A DNA stretch of 64,000 nt from Ilex aquifolium (lineage: Eukaryota > Streptophyta > Magnoliopsida > Aquifoliales > Aquifoliaceae): the NCBI GenBank assembly GCA_951799425.1, contig OX637402.1:10586001-10650000 (forward strand), read 5' to 3'. Both the position numbers and the translations under genes were made by a program. Positions 44,670 to 57,012 of the stretch are shown here, one piece after another (positions within the stretch are counted from its first letter, which is position 1; each line of letters opens with the position of its first letter). A model generated the notes under the pieces. That model was not told the origin of the DNA. It worked only from the letters and a program-made list of their open reading frames with translations, and ran no database searches.

Positions 44670-46110
44670 CTTCAAGTTTCATCAAAAGAAGTAGATCCTT
44701 GTACTAGATAGAGATTTAGGATGCATGCAAGAGACTTGAGATTAGTTTACAATTCTTTTGTTCAATGGTTTTGAGTTGTAATCTTAATTTCTCGCTTGTG
44801 TGTTTTGTCATGAAATTACCAAAAGTGGATATTCTTAGATCATATTTTTAATTGGCTAATTTTGTGGAGTCCATTATAAAATCTCTACCTATTCTATGGT
44901 CATGGTGCTATCAAGTTCAAGATCCAAAAACGTCATTGAATGGAAGAGATCAAGCGTCAAAGCAAAACATCATTCAACCTCCGAATGCACCTTCATGCCT
45001 AATACAAGGTAATGACATGGACACCTAAGATGAACCCTTAGTTATTTTAACTTAGGTTGATTATGATGAAAATATAATTGGAAGAAATCTGATTTCGACT
45101 CCTAGGTGATTTTAAAAGAAAAGATTTTCGAAACCATTTATGAGTTTTGAAAACATAGTTTGAGTCACAATCAGACTCCTCTTGGACAACATCTTTTAGT
45201 GTTCAAGGGGACAAGTGTTTGCATGCTTTTATGCTTTAGAGTGGTCTCTTTATGACTTAGGAAAGGAAATAGAAAAAGGCCACGGAGGGCAGCATAGGGC
45301 TCGCTCTATGAGCTCACTCGAGCGGTCACCATAGTCACTCGAGCGGTGTCCATGGTCACTAGAGCGGTGTCTGTCTTAGTCATGTCTGAAACGTTGTTTT
45401 CACTCAAGCGACAACTGCCCTCCCACCGATCGAGCGGTCGTTCGTGAATCTGAGATTTCTTGTTTATTAACACTATCCTTATTCCAGACCTATAAATAAG
45501 GAGAGCCTTTTCCACACCTAGGTTAAGCCTCTGGTGAGATTCCCAATAAAGAAAGTCATACTTCTACCTTGAGAGCTTCAACCACAACCTAGATCCCTAA
45601 GACCCTAAAGGCTACTACTAGAAATTTTACCCAACCTCATAACCTAGATCCCTAAGATCCTAAAGCCTCTAATGGTTTGATAAATCCATTGGTGTGTGTG
45701 CATATTGAGGTTATTGGCGTGCCCATAATTGCTCAAGGCCTAGACGAACTGTGCAGTGGGGAGGTCCAAATGAAGCTACACTAGACATCGAAGGAGACTC
45801 TTTGGCGAAGAGACAACAAGGATAGAAGAAAAAAAACCATTGTATTGGTTAAGATATAACTGTCAAATACTTGTATGTTGACTTAGTGGTGAACCGAGAA
45901 GGTTACCGCGATTTTTCCAATGGAGGGTTTTCCTCGTCGACAAATCACTCGTGTTATTTACTACTTATCGTATACATTTGTGATTGTGAACACACATGCA
46001 CACTATGTAATTGTGGTTTTTATTGATTAAATATTCATCAACTCATAGTTGTGTATAGTTTTTTTGCTAAATCTTTGTGGGACAAGGTAATTGTGGTGGG
46101 TTAGGATTTT
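44670..46110 (+). repeat. Copia-like LTR with CTCGAGCGGT box
   Basis: No coding potential. It contains CTCGAGCGGT-type sites at about 45317, 45341, 45362 (CTAGAGCGGT) and 45429, followed by the TATA box CTATAAATAAGG at 45490-45501. It ends near 'aacctattcacccc' (46140), a sequence common near copia LTR ends. Exact ends were not found. Confidence 0.5.
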
Positions 46111-47079
46111 AATTGGTAATCAATTGAGCTTAATTTGAAAAACCTATTCACCCCCTTTAGGTATAGTGTCTTGAGCTCCACGTGTATAATTGTGATAGAA
46201 GATGCACATTGGGTTCCCCCTTCCGGAACAACAAATATCATTAAAAGCACACTTCAAGAGCTAATCCTTAATCTTCTTTATAGATCTAGGGGTTTCTCGG
46301 TTTGTATTAAAAATTAATAGATCTTAGAATGAGGAATCTTATTTTTTTTTTTTAAATTATGTGTTATTTATATGATTCCTTTCATAACCTTCTTCTCCTT
46401 CCTCAAGCAATACCAAACCAGAGGAGCAAGACCCTTCATTACGGTAGACTAGCTAAGCCCATTAGCTTGGTGAACCACTTAACTCCTTGTGCATTTACTC
46501 TTACTTCACCACACACATTCCAATCTTGTGATGTAGAGCTCTTTAGCTCTCCCAGCTCACTCTTCTATGTTTATCACATCATTAGTTTGTCATTGTCTAT
46601 AGGAACGAATTATTGTCATTGTTCTAAACATAGTTTCTCTCTGTTTGAGTGATGGTTCTAACGAGAAGCATGAGCCAGACGTCATGAAAAACTCACGAGT
46701 CCCAACTTTGGACCTAGAGGGTCCTTAGGCGAATTTGCCTTCTATAGAAGGCCAAGAAACATTCAACCAAACCATGCTGCTCTTACTTAGCCAAAACTAG
46801 TAGGTTATTTAGCTTCTCATTGCCTAACAACAGCCTCGGGGTTACTGAAGAAGGTGATTGAAGCCAATCTAGCGACAATGCTTAAAATCGATGAAATCAG
46901 GAAGATCAAGAGGATGAGGCTCATAGTCACACCGGAGAGTGGGTCAGAACCCATCCCAAGCCTCCTCTACATCCTTCTCCTACTCCTCCTCTAGATCACT
47001 ATTTTGAGGATAGGATTAGGGATGATCAGGATAAGCTTGGCAATGTCAAGAATAATGTCAAAAATAGAGCTCCCATTTC
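46111..47079 (+). other. Unassigned region before the Tat gag remnant
   Basis: No gene recognised. It may include the damaged leader or upstream gag of the Tat element. Short ORFs here lack recognisable motifs. Confidence 0.3.
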
Positions 47080-47525
47080 GATGGAAGCTTTGGTCCAGTA
47101 AACTAAATCTCCCTTCACTTAGGAGATCCAACAATTTCCTTTTCCCACTAAGTTCTAAATTCCATCCATGGAGGTCTTCGATGGTATGAGGATCCATTTA
47201 ACCATCTCAATACTTACGAGAACATGATGGAGCTATATGGCCACCAGCATCCAATAGATTCAGAGCCTTTGTCATTACCCTAAAAGTTTCTGCGCTAACC
47301 TAGTATAACAAACTACCTCCAACCTCTATTAGCTCTTTCAAAGAGATTTCCATGCCTCTATATCTCATTTCATCGGTGCGAGGAGCCATCTCATACTTCC
47401 TTAGCATAAAATATAAGTCAGACAAGACGCTCAGGAAGTATGTACAACATTTTAACCTTGAGACTCTTCATGTGGATGGCCTGGATGAAAAGGTAGCCCT
47501 TGTTGCATTTATTGCTAGGATTTAG
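47080..47525 (+). pseudogene. gag: Tat-type Ty3/gypsy gag remnant
   Basis: Broken frames carry the retrotransposon gag core: SPFT*EIQQFPFPTKF, PSMEVFDGMR, then SSFKEISMPLYLISS and LRKYVQHFNLETLHVDGLDEKVAL. Several stops and frameshifts are present. The wording fits the plant Tat/Ogre gag. Confidence 0.75.
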
Positions 47526-47617
47526 CCTTCATAATTTATGTTCTCTATGTGAAAACATCCCCAAACCAACATAGTTGATTTAGACTTAGACGTAGCTCTT
47601 CAGCTACAATAGATCAA

Positions 47618-48861
47618 CATGGTATTTTAGTGTTTGATTGATTTATCAGGTAAAACAAGTAGGTTGAGCCAATTTTTGAAGCTTGATAAATTGATTGGAT
47701 GAATTGAAGATTGCATGGAAATCAAAGGGATCAAAGTGATATTTTAGAAAGTCAAATAGGTGTCTGAAATGGACCCCAGTTGCATACATAGGTGCGTTTG
47801 GACGCAACTGCTATGTCCGAATGTGAGTAAGGAGGTTTTGGAGATGAGAAATTGGTTAAGTTAAAAAATTGATACGGTGATTGATCTTTAGAATGCATGG
47901 GACCGTCCGGATGTGAGTGTTTCAAAACCAATTCCAGAGATTTTAAGGTATTTGGACGAGGTTGTGAGAGTAGACACTCATTTAACGATACGGTGTGCCT
48001 TCGTTTGGACGCTTAAGATCGTTCGGACTTAGCTAAGTTAACGAAGTCAAGGATTAGAGGATTTAAGGCTTGCGCCCAAACACAGCTCTTCCGTCCGGAC
48101 ATGTGTAGTTATAGAGGCGTCGTTCAAAGTCTGACCTAGAGGGATCTCTTTAATGTATTTATATGGTTTTTCATTATTTTAAGAACCAATATAAATATAG
48201 GTGTTTAGCCATAGAGAAGGGGATATGATATTGAACCTATAGAACTATTCTTTCTTCATCCCTAAGATTTCCACATGGCTTGTGAGTAATCTCCTTGTAC
48301 TTTCTAGCTAGGGTATATGGTTGTATGATTTTGTACTGAATATTTTATTAATGAAATCATTATTTTTTTGTTCTTCCAAGTTATATCTTTTTCAATATAT
48401 AGATTGAATGAATGATTTTAGAAAAGGATTATACTGTGTAAACTTATGAAATTATTCACTAGGTTGATTCCTTACTATGAGTAGTTTTATAATTCCATGC
48501 GAGCCTACAAAACTGGCTCTTTGTTGATTATTTTCAATTCAATTGACTTTTATTCTTTAAAGTAAAAATACTCTGGTTGATTACCTAAAAGTTGGATGTC
48601 AACTGAGATAATGAATGATTGCATGAATACAATATTTAGTACATAAGATTATTCCCTGACCCCGATGCTAGAAATTATTCTTTTCCTTTGTTAAATTCCT
48701 TTTCAATTGGATATTGATCACCAACAACCAATACTCTTGATTCAAGTTCTTTTGTTTCATCTTTCTTGTGTTCCAATCTCCCAATGGAATAACCTCAGAC
48801 TTACCTAGTAATTACTGATTCTTGACCACCTGTAGTTGGTTGTACCAATTGAGATCGAACA
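47618..48861 (+). repeat. LTR inserted in the Tat element, with GTCCGGAC box
   Basis: Approximate ends: a start near TGGTATTTTAG and an end near GATCGAACA. It separates the Tat gag from the protease remnant. TTTGGACG/GTCCGGA sites lie at about 47788, 47807, 47910, 47951, 48003, 48020 and 48090. A TATA-like CAATATAAATATAGG follows at 48187-48201. The 3' end has the LTR-end style 'ccaatggaataacctcagac'. No clean target duplication was found, so the ends are uncertain. Confidence 0.55.
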
Positions 48862-48904
48862 CTAATGATAAATGATTCTCCTTGCCAAGCCACCACTTTT
48901 GTTA

Positions 48905-49085
48905 AATTTCTTATTGACACTCCTTCCACTTATAATGTGAAAATGGGACAACCATCCCTCAATGCTCTCAAGGCCATCTCTTCTGGCTACCCCTAGTTAT
49001 GAAATTCTCAACTAAGAACGGAGTTGGGGAGGTCAACGGAACGAATGGCTAAGGAATGCTATCTAACCTCTATGAAATAGAAGGA
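48905..49085 (+). pseudogene. pol: Tat protease C-terminal remnant
   Basis: Encodes a degenerate VKFLIDTPSTYNVKMGQPSL followed by LKAISSGYP and ERMAKECYLTSMK, matching the segment after the protease in Tat polyproteins. The N-terminal protease part is absent. Confidence 0.65.
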
Positions 49086-49389
49086 TGTTGATATAGTCTA
49101 GGGGGATGACCTGGACATAAGGGATCAGGCATATACCATATCTATGCCTTCTAAAGAGCTAGAACCTGTCCAAGTGGATGATGACCATAGGCACATAGTC
49201 TTTTGTGTTCCAGGCTGTTGAGTGAGATTAAAGAAAAGCTCATCACCTTTAAAAAATAACTTAGACGTCTTTGTCCAAAGCAAGAAGACATGCAAGAAAT
49301 AGACCGCAAGGTTGATTGTTCACAAATTAAGCGTTGATCCAAACTGTAAGCCCATCAAATAGAAGATAATAAGTTTTTCACCAAAAATA

Positions 49390-50510
49390 TAAAAAGTCGT
49401 CAATAAAGAGGTCACTAAGCTTTTTAAAGCAAAAGCTATTAGAGATGTGGATTATTCGACCTTAGCAAATGTGGTACTGGTCAAGAAGACCAACAACAAG
49501 TAGCAGTTGTCCATCGACTTCACCGACCTGAACATGGCATGTCCCAAAGATTGCTTCCCTCTTCCTCGCATAGACCTTATAATGGATGCCACGTCAGATG
49601 ATGAGATCCTTAGTTTCATGGATGCCTTCTCAGACTACAACAAGATCAGAATGGGTCCCCCAGACTAGGAGAAGACTTTCTTCATAACCGAGTAGAGGAC
49701 GTACAACTACTAGATCATGCCTTTTAGTTTGAAGAATGTAGGGGCCACCTACCAAAGTATGGTCAATAAAATGTTTGCAGATCATATTGGAGCTACCATG
49801 GAAGTATACATAGAGGACATGTTTGTCAAGTCATACCAGCACATCAAGCATTTAGAGGAGTCTCTTCAGATCCTCAACAAATATGGCATGAAGCTCAACC
49901 CAACCAAATGCGCTTTCGGGGTGTCTACAGGCAAGTTTCTTGGCTTCATTGTGAATCAAAGGGGATCGAGGCCAACCATGGAAAGGCTAGAGCTTTCGTG
50001 GAAATGATATCCCCATCAAACATGAAGGACGTTCAATGTTTGACTAGAAGAAGCACAACCCTAAAAAACACAAATGCCAACCCTTCTTCAAGGTGTTGAA
50101 AAAAGCCTTCCAATAGGACAACCAATGTGAGGAGGTTTTCCAATCATTGAAGACCTATCTGAGTACCACACAAGTCATAATCAATCCAAAACCCAAACTT
50201 TCACCATATATTTGGGAGTTTATGACTTCTCAATCAGTGCTTCATTGGTCAGGGATGACAAGAAAGTGCAAAGGCCAGTGTATTTCGGTAGCAAGGCCTT
50301 AAGGGGAGCTATAGAAAGATATTTAGACCCTATTTCCAAGCACCTTCCATCAAATTCCTAACCGACCAACCAATGAAGCATGTTCTCCACAAACTTGAAT
50401 CATTAGGTCAGCTGGTCAAGTGGGCAATAGAGCTCGGGGAATTTGACATCAACTTCACATCAAGAACAACCATCAAAGGTCAAGTCCTTACAAACTTCAC
50501 ATATGAGTTC
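49390..50510 (+). pseudogene. pol: Tat reverse transcriptase-RNase H remnant
   Basis: Reverse transcriptase motifs VVLVKKTNNK*QLSIDFTDL, ACPKDCFPLPRID and FMDAFSDYNKIRM, with stops, then MPFSLKNVGATYQSMVNKMF. The catalytic motif is YIED (49807-49818) instead of Y(V)DD. RNase H pieces follow (LGVYDFSISASLVRDDKK, LGQLVKWAIELGEFDINF). It ends at the solo LTR insertion at 50516. Confidence 0.85.
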
Positions 50511-50515
50511 ACCTT

Positions 50516-53500
50516 GTGAAACCCCGGAAAATTTAAAATTGACGAACAAGGGCAATAGGTGAATTGCCACTTCGGTACTAGTTGAAAAACTGAATTTTTC
50601 TAGATCTCAGATGACGAAACGGATTTCACCGTTGGATTCGTCTCGCGAAATCTAGTTACCACGTCAAATTTCGTTGAATTCCGAGATAGTCGGATTTTTC
50701 GCGTTTTACGAGACGAGCGGACCCCGGGTGACCCTGTACACGAAATTTTTATAAAATTTCCAAGTTTGGGGAAATATTAGAGACAAGTTAAAATAAAAAA
50801 TATTTTGAACTCGAACCGGAGCGAAATTTAATCGTTTCGGGATTAAAACGAACCCGGAATTAAAAGGGGCGTGTGGCCAATTGTGGGCCAAGTATTCTAA
50901 AAATATAAATAGGGGGAAAATCTAATTTTTCCCACATAATTGCTCATTGCTCAGCCGATAGAAAGGAGAGAGAGAGTGAGGGTTCTCCAAAACTTCTCTC
51001 TACGATCTACTCCATTATAGAGCTCGAATCCACTTGGGCCAAGAACAAAGATTGTTCTACTCGACGAGGGCTACGCGTGGACATCAAAAACAACGGCTTT
51101 CACCGAACGTTGGGAGGCCGAAAATTTGGAAGTGGAGGATTCAAGCTTGCTTTGAGTTCTAGGAGCTTCCCACGGCGATTCTACACGCTACAAGAGGTAG
51201 GGTTTTCTTCCTACTTAGGTTTATTTCCAACCTAGGAAGGTTATATGGAATGGGTAGGTGTATATATATATATATGTATCACTTGCCTATTGTGGTTATT
51301 TGGGTGAAACGGGTATTGAGAATGGGTAGCATGATTTAAATCACACTCTCTAGTTTAATGTACCACCAATGTATTTCATGTGTGGGAAATGGGTACCAAA
51401 TGTGCTAAGCAAGGTTGGTATGAAATGGGTGTATATAATTACTTGTTGGGTAAATTTTATAAAGGAGCTTGAAGTATGGAAAATTGATATGGGAAATTGG
51501 GTAAAGTGAACTCCTAAATGAAATGGACATTTAGGAATGGTTCTTGATAATTTCTTGAGAAAGTATGATATATGAACATTAAGGAATAGATAGAATAAAT
51601 TTTATCTTGAGTTGATCGAGTGGAAGTCACTTATGTGAGTTCTTGATCCATGTGAGGAGAATTGAGCATGATTATGATTATATAATTGTATGCTTGCATA
51701 GTGTTTGTTTAAATGCCAATATGGATTTAAGTGTGTTAAATTGCATGGGAATTGTGAAAACATGCTTTCGGATTTGTTGTTGGATGTTATGTGTAAGGAA
51801 ATGTAGATGTACACATACTTGTGATATATGTTGACAAAGTGTTGAATTGTGGTATTTATATGCTTATGATATGAAGTACCATGGATATGTGGATTTATCT
51901 TGTGATTGTTCATATGACACTCATACATATTGAACATGTGGATAAGGTGCAATGATACATTACATTGCATTCTCATGGGTACATCACATTCATGGTCATA
52001 AGACATGGGTGTGTGTGGGTGTGAGTTGACATCGCATTCATGGGTCGTAGGCATGAGTGTGGGTGTGTGCATGAGTTGTGGATCAAACACCAAATCTTGG
52101 TGGTTGGTATGTGAACTCGGGAAAGTCGGGATTGAAGATCCGACTGAGTTGCACGGTTGCATTGCATAAGGAAAACTTGTGTCGGGTAAAGCAAGTAGGG
52201 CTAGACACTCCCTCGGGTGAAAAACCCGGAACCACTGGTTCATACACTCCTACGGTGCAAGTCCAAAAAGTGTAGATAGGCCCACGGAGCCGGCGGTGCG
52301 ATTCCAAAATCCGTTGCCCAGGAAGACACAAGATTTTGTTGTATAAAAATACCCATCCAATGGGTAGCCTCAAACAATGATTTGATTTTTTATAAAGACA
52401 TAACTTTTATCTCAAACGATCATTGGGAGGGTTTTTCCGTCAATAGACGGGTTCATACACATTGGCTTTTGCATTGTGTGGTGTGAGTCGGGGAAGACTC
52501 GGGACAAGGTGCATGAGTGAGTTCCATCTCATATCATGGCATGACATAGTATAGCATGGTAGCTTTCTAACATTGAAGTATATACTCTTGTTAGATTGGT
52601 TGATGCTTGTTGATTTGTTGCATGTGCGCATTTCATATGCACTTAGGTTGGGGAGTAGCCTCTGTAGGAGGATATCCTATTGAGCGTGGCTCACCCTTCG
52701 TGGGACAACATTTCAGGTGCGGGGTTCACGCCGGCGGACGGCTCCCATTTCAAGCCCCAAGGTTGAAGAAAGCCGACTTGTGGCTTTTATTGTTGTTTTG
52801 TAAAAGCTTTTGAAAAGAATTCCATTTTGATATGTAAATGTATGGAATCAATTGTAATAGAACTTGTATAAACCATGTTTTATATGGAAATCCTTGTCAA
52901 ACATGTATTTGATGAGTTGGGAAGGGTTTTGAATGGATTGGAAAGGAAAAATGGTGGAAAATGGCAAAACTGGGCAGAGAGTACCGGTACTGAATGGTAC
53001 CGGTACTGGGTACCGGTACGGAATGGTACCGGTACTGGACACCGGTACCCTCTTTCCAGTGGGTTGACAGTACCGGTACCGGGTACCGGTACTGAATGGT
53101 ACCGGTACTGGACACCGGTACCCTCTTTCCAGTGGGTTGACAGTACCGGTACCGGGTACCGGTACTGAATGGTACCGGTACTGGATACCGGTACCCCCTT
53201 TCCAGTGGGTTGATAGTACCGGTACCGGGTACCGGTACTGAATGGTACCGGTACTGGGTACCGGTACTCTCTTCAAAATTTTCAGATTTTCACACTGCTT
53301 CGCCCTATTTTCAATCTACGTTTCCTTTCCCTCCAATGATGTAAATGGAGTATAAATCATGGTATATCGAATATTGGTTGAACCCAAATGAATAATCGAA
53401 TCCGGTTAACAATGGTGAATTAAGATCCCGGTTAAGGGGATGCTACTACCGTGGTGTTAGGTTGAGTGACATCCATGGTTATTTCCGCGGGTTGACGGGT

Positions 53501-53544
53501 GGTCAACGGTTAATATAGGACCCCCGGAGATTGGGGCGTCACAC
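50516..53544 (+). repeat. Solo LTR (TGTGA...GGGGCGTCACA family) with TSD CACCT
   Basis: Starts TGTGAAACCCCGG and ends GGGGCGTCACA. CACCT flanks it at 50511-50515 and 53545-53549. It is 3029 bp long. A TATA-like ATATAAATAGG lies at 50903-50913. Near its 3' end it holds a dense ACCGGT array (52981-53270). ORFs inside it are by-products of repeats; none has recognisable domains. Confidence 0.93.
52981..53270 (+). repeat. ACCGGT palindrome array, ~73-bp higher-order unit
   Basis: Seventeen ACCGGT hexamers in 290 bp, most within GGTACCGGTAC. The block ending TTTCCAGTGGGTTGA recurs with a 73-bp period (start points 53053, 53126, 53199). Translated, it gives Val-Pro or Arg-Tyr repeats, which are not real proteins. 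Confidence 0.9.
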
Positions 53545-53549
53545 ACCTA

Positions 53550-55079
53550 ATCCCCAAGCAAACTATTGGTGGTGTCGGACTTTTGAGACATGTTTTCGGA
53601 GGAACAATGTGGACAACCAAACAAAAGTTTGATTACTATGATTGTATTTGTTTATTTTTTTTATAAGTTTTCTTATAAGAAAAACAAAAAACAATAGAAA
53701 TTGAAAACCCAAAAAGAGTTTTGATGTCAAGTTTGACATTCTTTCTAGGATTTATGGTAATTGCTTTATTTTTCCTTTATTATTTCATATTTGTGCATAT
53801 TTTTCTATTTATGTGTTATTTGAAAAATATAAAAACATAGGAAAAAGAAAAAGAAAATTCTTTTGTTTGTTTTTCTCTGTTAATCATAGTAATCACACTT
53901 TGGTTTGACTTAAAATGTATCCATCTTTAAATCAAAGTTTTGCGCATTTCTATGGGACCTATTAGGAAATAGAGAATTTAGTGGGTATAAATCATAGTGC
54001 ATAATCCTTAAACCATTTCTCTTTTTCCCTAGAGTGCTTGGATTAAGCATTGCTTGTGAAAACTCATAAAACGAAGTACACACCAACCATTCACCTTCAT
54101 ACTTAGGAGTCTGGCTAGTTTAAGTGATTGATGACCTTACATGACTATAAGTGTTTGTGATAAGTGAACACATGGCTAAAGTTTAGTAAAGGCCCAATCC
54201 CTTAAAAAATTTCAAAGAGACAAATGTGAGAAAAGGGCCAATGAGGCCAAATTTAAAAAGGTGAGGCATAAATAAATGGCTAAAAATAGTAGTACTTGAA
54301 TTTTTAAGAGTACTTATACTTAATATTCATTCCCCATTTGTAAAGCTCATGCTAAAGAAGTTTAGAAACACATTTTTAAGTACAGAATTCACAATCATCC
54401 TAATTGAAGCCACAAGAGTAGAAGGAGTAAAAGATAGGAGTTCCCAAAAGGAGAAAATGAATAGAACACTCACTAACTAGTTATGTATTCACTTGGACAT
54501 TGCATTAGAATTTCAAGTACAACTTGTTAATGATTTGAGCTAGTCGGAATCCTAATTTTGTCAGAGTTTGGTTTCACAAATGGTGTACATGAATTGATCA
54601 AAGATTCAAAATTTTAACACGTGTGAGGGAAATTGAACTAAGTGAGGGGTCATTGCCCAGTGATGCAGGGAAATTTAATTCTATATTCTTTAATATGACT
54701 TAGAGTAATGTGTTAGATGATGAAATTTAGATGGATATGCTTTAATGATGATATGTGTGATTTTCATGATTAATGCTTCTTGTGCATTTATTGATTTGAC
54801 TTAAAATTGTATCACATTTACATCCATATTTTTTCTATGCATGTGCATTTAGTTGCATTTACGTTGTACATACACCCATGGATGTTAATTGACCTCAAAT
54901 GAGAGCATTGGAGGTGGGAAGAGTGCTCGAAGCAAGTTGAAATAGACGGCAGTGGGAGACTCCAACAGCGACCACCTCAACCACTTGAGCGGTTTATATA
55001 AAAAGTGCCCAGGCAGCTTTAAAAACACAAGATTTTCAGACCAAAATACATTTCCTTCTGACTTCATACATGTGCCACT
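53550..55079 (+). other. Tat tail and copia-like noncoding sequence
   Basis: The first bases continue the Tat RNase H region poorly. From about 53640 the sequence is AT-rich and noncoding, in the style of the region after pol in Sirevirus elements. 54530-55005 resembles 31800-32310, ends in a decayed CTTGAGCGGT, and has the TATA-like TTTATATAAAAAG at 54993-55005. No gene is seen. Confidence 0.4.
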
Positions 55080-56054
55080 ACCTCCCTTGCATACCCAAGG
55101 CAATTTCATACATTACAACACATAGAGTGATGTAAACTTGTGTAAAAACTGAATTCTTCAGAATAGCTTGGTCAAAATTCTTCCATACCCCTTCCATGGT
55201 CTGTGAGAACTGAGTTTCAATGAGTAGGAAGAGATTGGACACTTCAACAAGCAAGGACAAGCCAAGCATGCACCTCCTATGCTTCACCAACCACCCCTCT
55301 TCTCTCTATTGCCCCTCCCATGCTTTTCTCTTCCCAAATCTGACTTTAGGGTGTAAGAGACCATCATGGTGTGTCAAAGATGTTAGGGTATGGTTTGGAT
55401 GACAATAGGTGGGCCCCCGGAGTATGTGGAGTCGTGTGGAAAGGTGTTTGGCACTTTTGGGCAAAACCTACCGGTAGAACGTCAAAAAACTACCGGTAGA
55501 AAACTTCCAGTAGGTTTTTCTACTGGTAGGTTTTAATGTTCTACTGGTAGGTCGTAAGGGGGATATCTGCAAGCTCAGGACCAGTTTTCGTAAAATTTTC
55601 ATAACTTTTGATCCCACCATTAGATTGAGCTGAAATTTTGACACTAGATAGAGGACATCCAGATTTACAACTTTCATGTTTTTCACTCTTTGATATTAGA
55701 ATTGGATCATGGTCAAAAATGCAAAATACCGGGGTACTACTACCAATTGGTGCGGGTGCCGGTATCAAAATTCGAGTAGACTTAGATACCGGTACCTATG
55801 ATACCAAGTACCACTACCTCTTTGATTTCTTTCACTTTAAACCCTCTTAATCCTCATGTAATGTGTCCATCTCTCCACCACTCATCCACACTTAGTTGTA
55901 GGGTTCCGAAAGTCATCATTTACCTTATGATTACCTGCAACATCAAAATTTCCACATTATTCATAAATTTGACCAACTATAAGTAATTAAATGCAAAGTT
56001 GAGTTGAAATGCATGTATTGAGGTTGTTAAATATGCAATATTACATGCTCATCA
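55080..56054 (-). repeat. Truncated Athila-type LTR
   Basis: On the minus strand it starts TGATGAGCATG at 56054 and loses homology near 55080, about halfway through the LTR. CTACCGGTAG sites lie at 55468-55477 and 55490-55499, with decayed ones to 55555. Confidence 0.75.
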
Positions 56055-56860
56055 GATCTCCCTATCCTGATGGGTGCTACTGATAGTGTTGTACCACAAG
56101 GATTTAACTAGAGAGTATCGATTGATTAATCTCATTATTAACTATAACATTGACCTGAAGACTCATCTATCTACTATCCCTACTTACATGCTATTGGTAC
56201 TAATTTGGACATTGATTTGCCATGACTTATATTTTTGTAATTCGAAAGGCTTTTGATGAGTGTAAGGCTAGCAATGATCTACCTTTTGGATCTCTAATCA
56301 CTCGGATTTGTTTGCGTCAGGGTGTAGTAGCCTGAGAGAATGATTAGACACAAAGACCAAAAAGACATCTTGGGAAGGAGTCATTGAGACAAAGTGAGAC
56401 TCATGCAAGTTATACATTCGATCCGAGGGAGGTAGAGGCAGAGGATGAAGAGATGGAGCCTAAGACACATGTTCCCACTTCAAATCCAAGACCATCGAGT
56501 CATACACCATCACCGAGGGGTGCACATGCTAACATCTCATGAGCACCACCACCTAGGACCCCTCCAACTTCCTCACTTGATTATTGTACTGCTGTTATAG
56601 ATGTTCTAGGTCTTTTATAGATTAGTATTGATGAGCAGCATAGCCTCATAGCTCTTAGACTAGATTCACTTGATGGGAGAGTGTTTGGGATCGAGACAGA
56701 TTAGAGATATATTCGTAGTGAGATACGGCTTATCATACAGATGCTTCAAAATGTTAACTTTATCGATGATGATGACGAGCAGGAGACACAACCGTAGGAT
56801 GGTCAGGGTGATGAGGGTGGTGATTCAGATGGTGGAGATGATGCGGCCATAGGAGCTACT
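56055..56860 (+). pseudogene. Extra 3' ORF remnant with acidic tail
   Basis: Broken frames contain LDLKTHLSTIPTYMLL and RKAFDECKASNDLPFGSLIT followed by CLRQGVV, the C-terminal part of the plant transposon-protein-like domain. A helical segment (HSLIALRLDSLDGRVFGIE) and an Asp/Glu tail (NFIDDDDEQETQP, DEGGDSDGGDD) follow. It matches the other two copies in domain order. Many stops are present. 56861-57012 holds no gene. Confidence 0.6.
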
Positions 56861-57012
56861 TGCACTTGTTTTTTTTTCGTTTATTGTGACATACTCTTAG
56901 TTAGTTGCTATTTGATGCTTTATCTTTGGAGACTTTGAGCTAAGTGTCATGTTAGTCCATTACTTTACTTACATGCCTATTCTTTCTACTTGGTTTGATT
57001 TATACCTTCTTG

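Noticed and set aside
51602-52243. 213-codon minus-strand ORF inside the solo LTR
   Set aside because: No domain or consistent composition is seen, it lies wholly in an LTR bounded by target duplications, and the opposite frame is similarly open.
52981-53270. CRISPR array
   Set aside because: The repeats are palindromic hexamers with no constant repeat-spacer layout, in a plant LTR.
52848-53276. 142-codon minus-strand ORF rich in Val-Pro and Arg-Tyr repeats (and a plus-strand shadow)
   Set aside because: It is the translation of the ACCGGT palindrome array in a noncoding LTR; both strands and several frames are open for the same reason.
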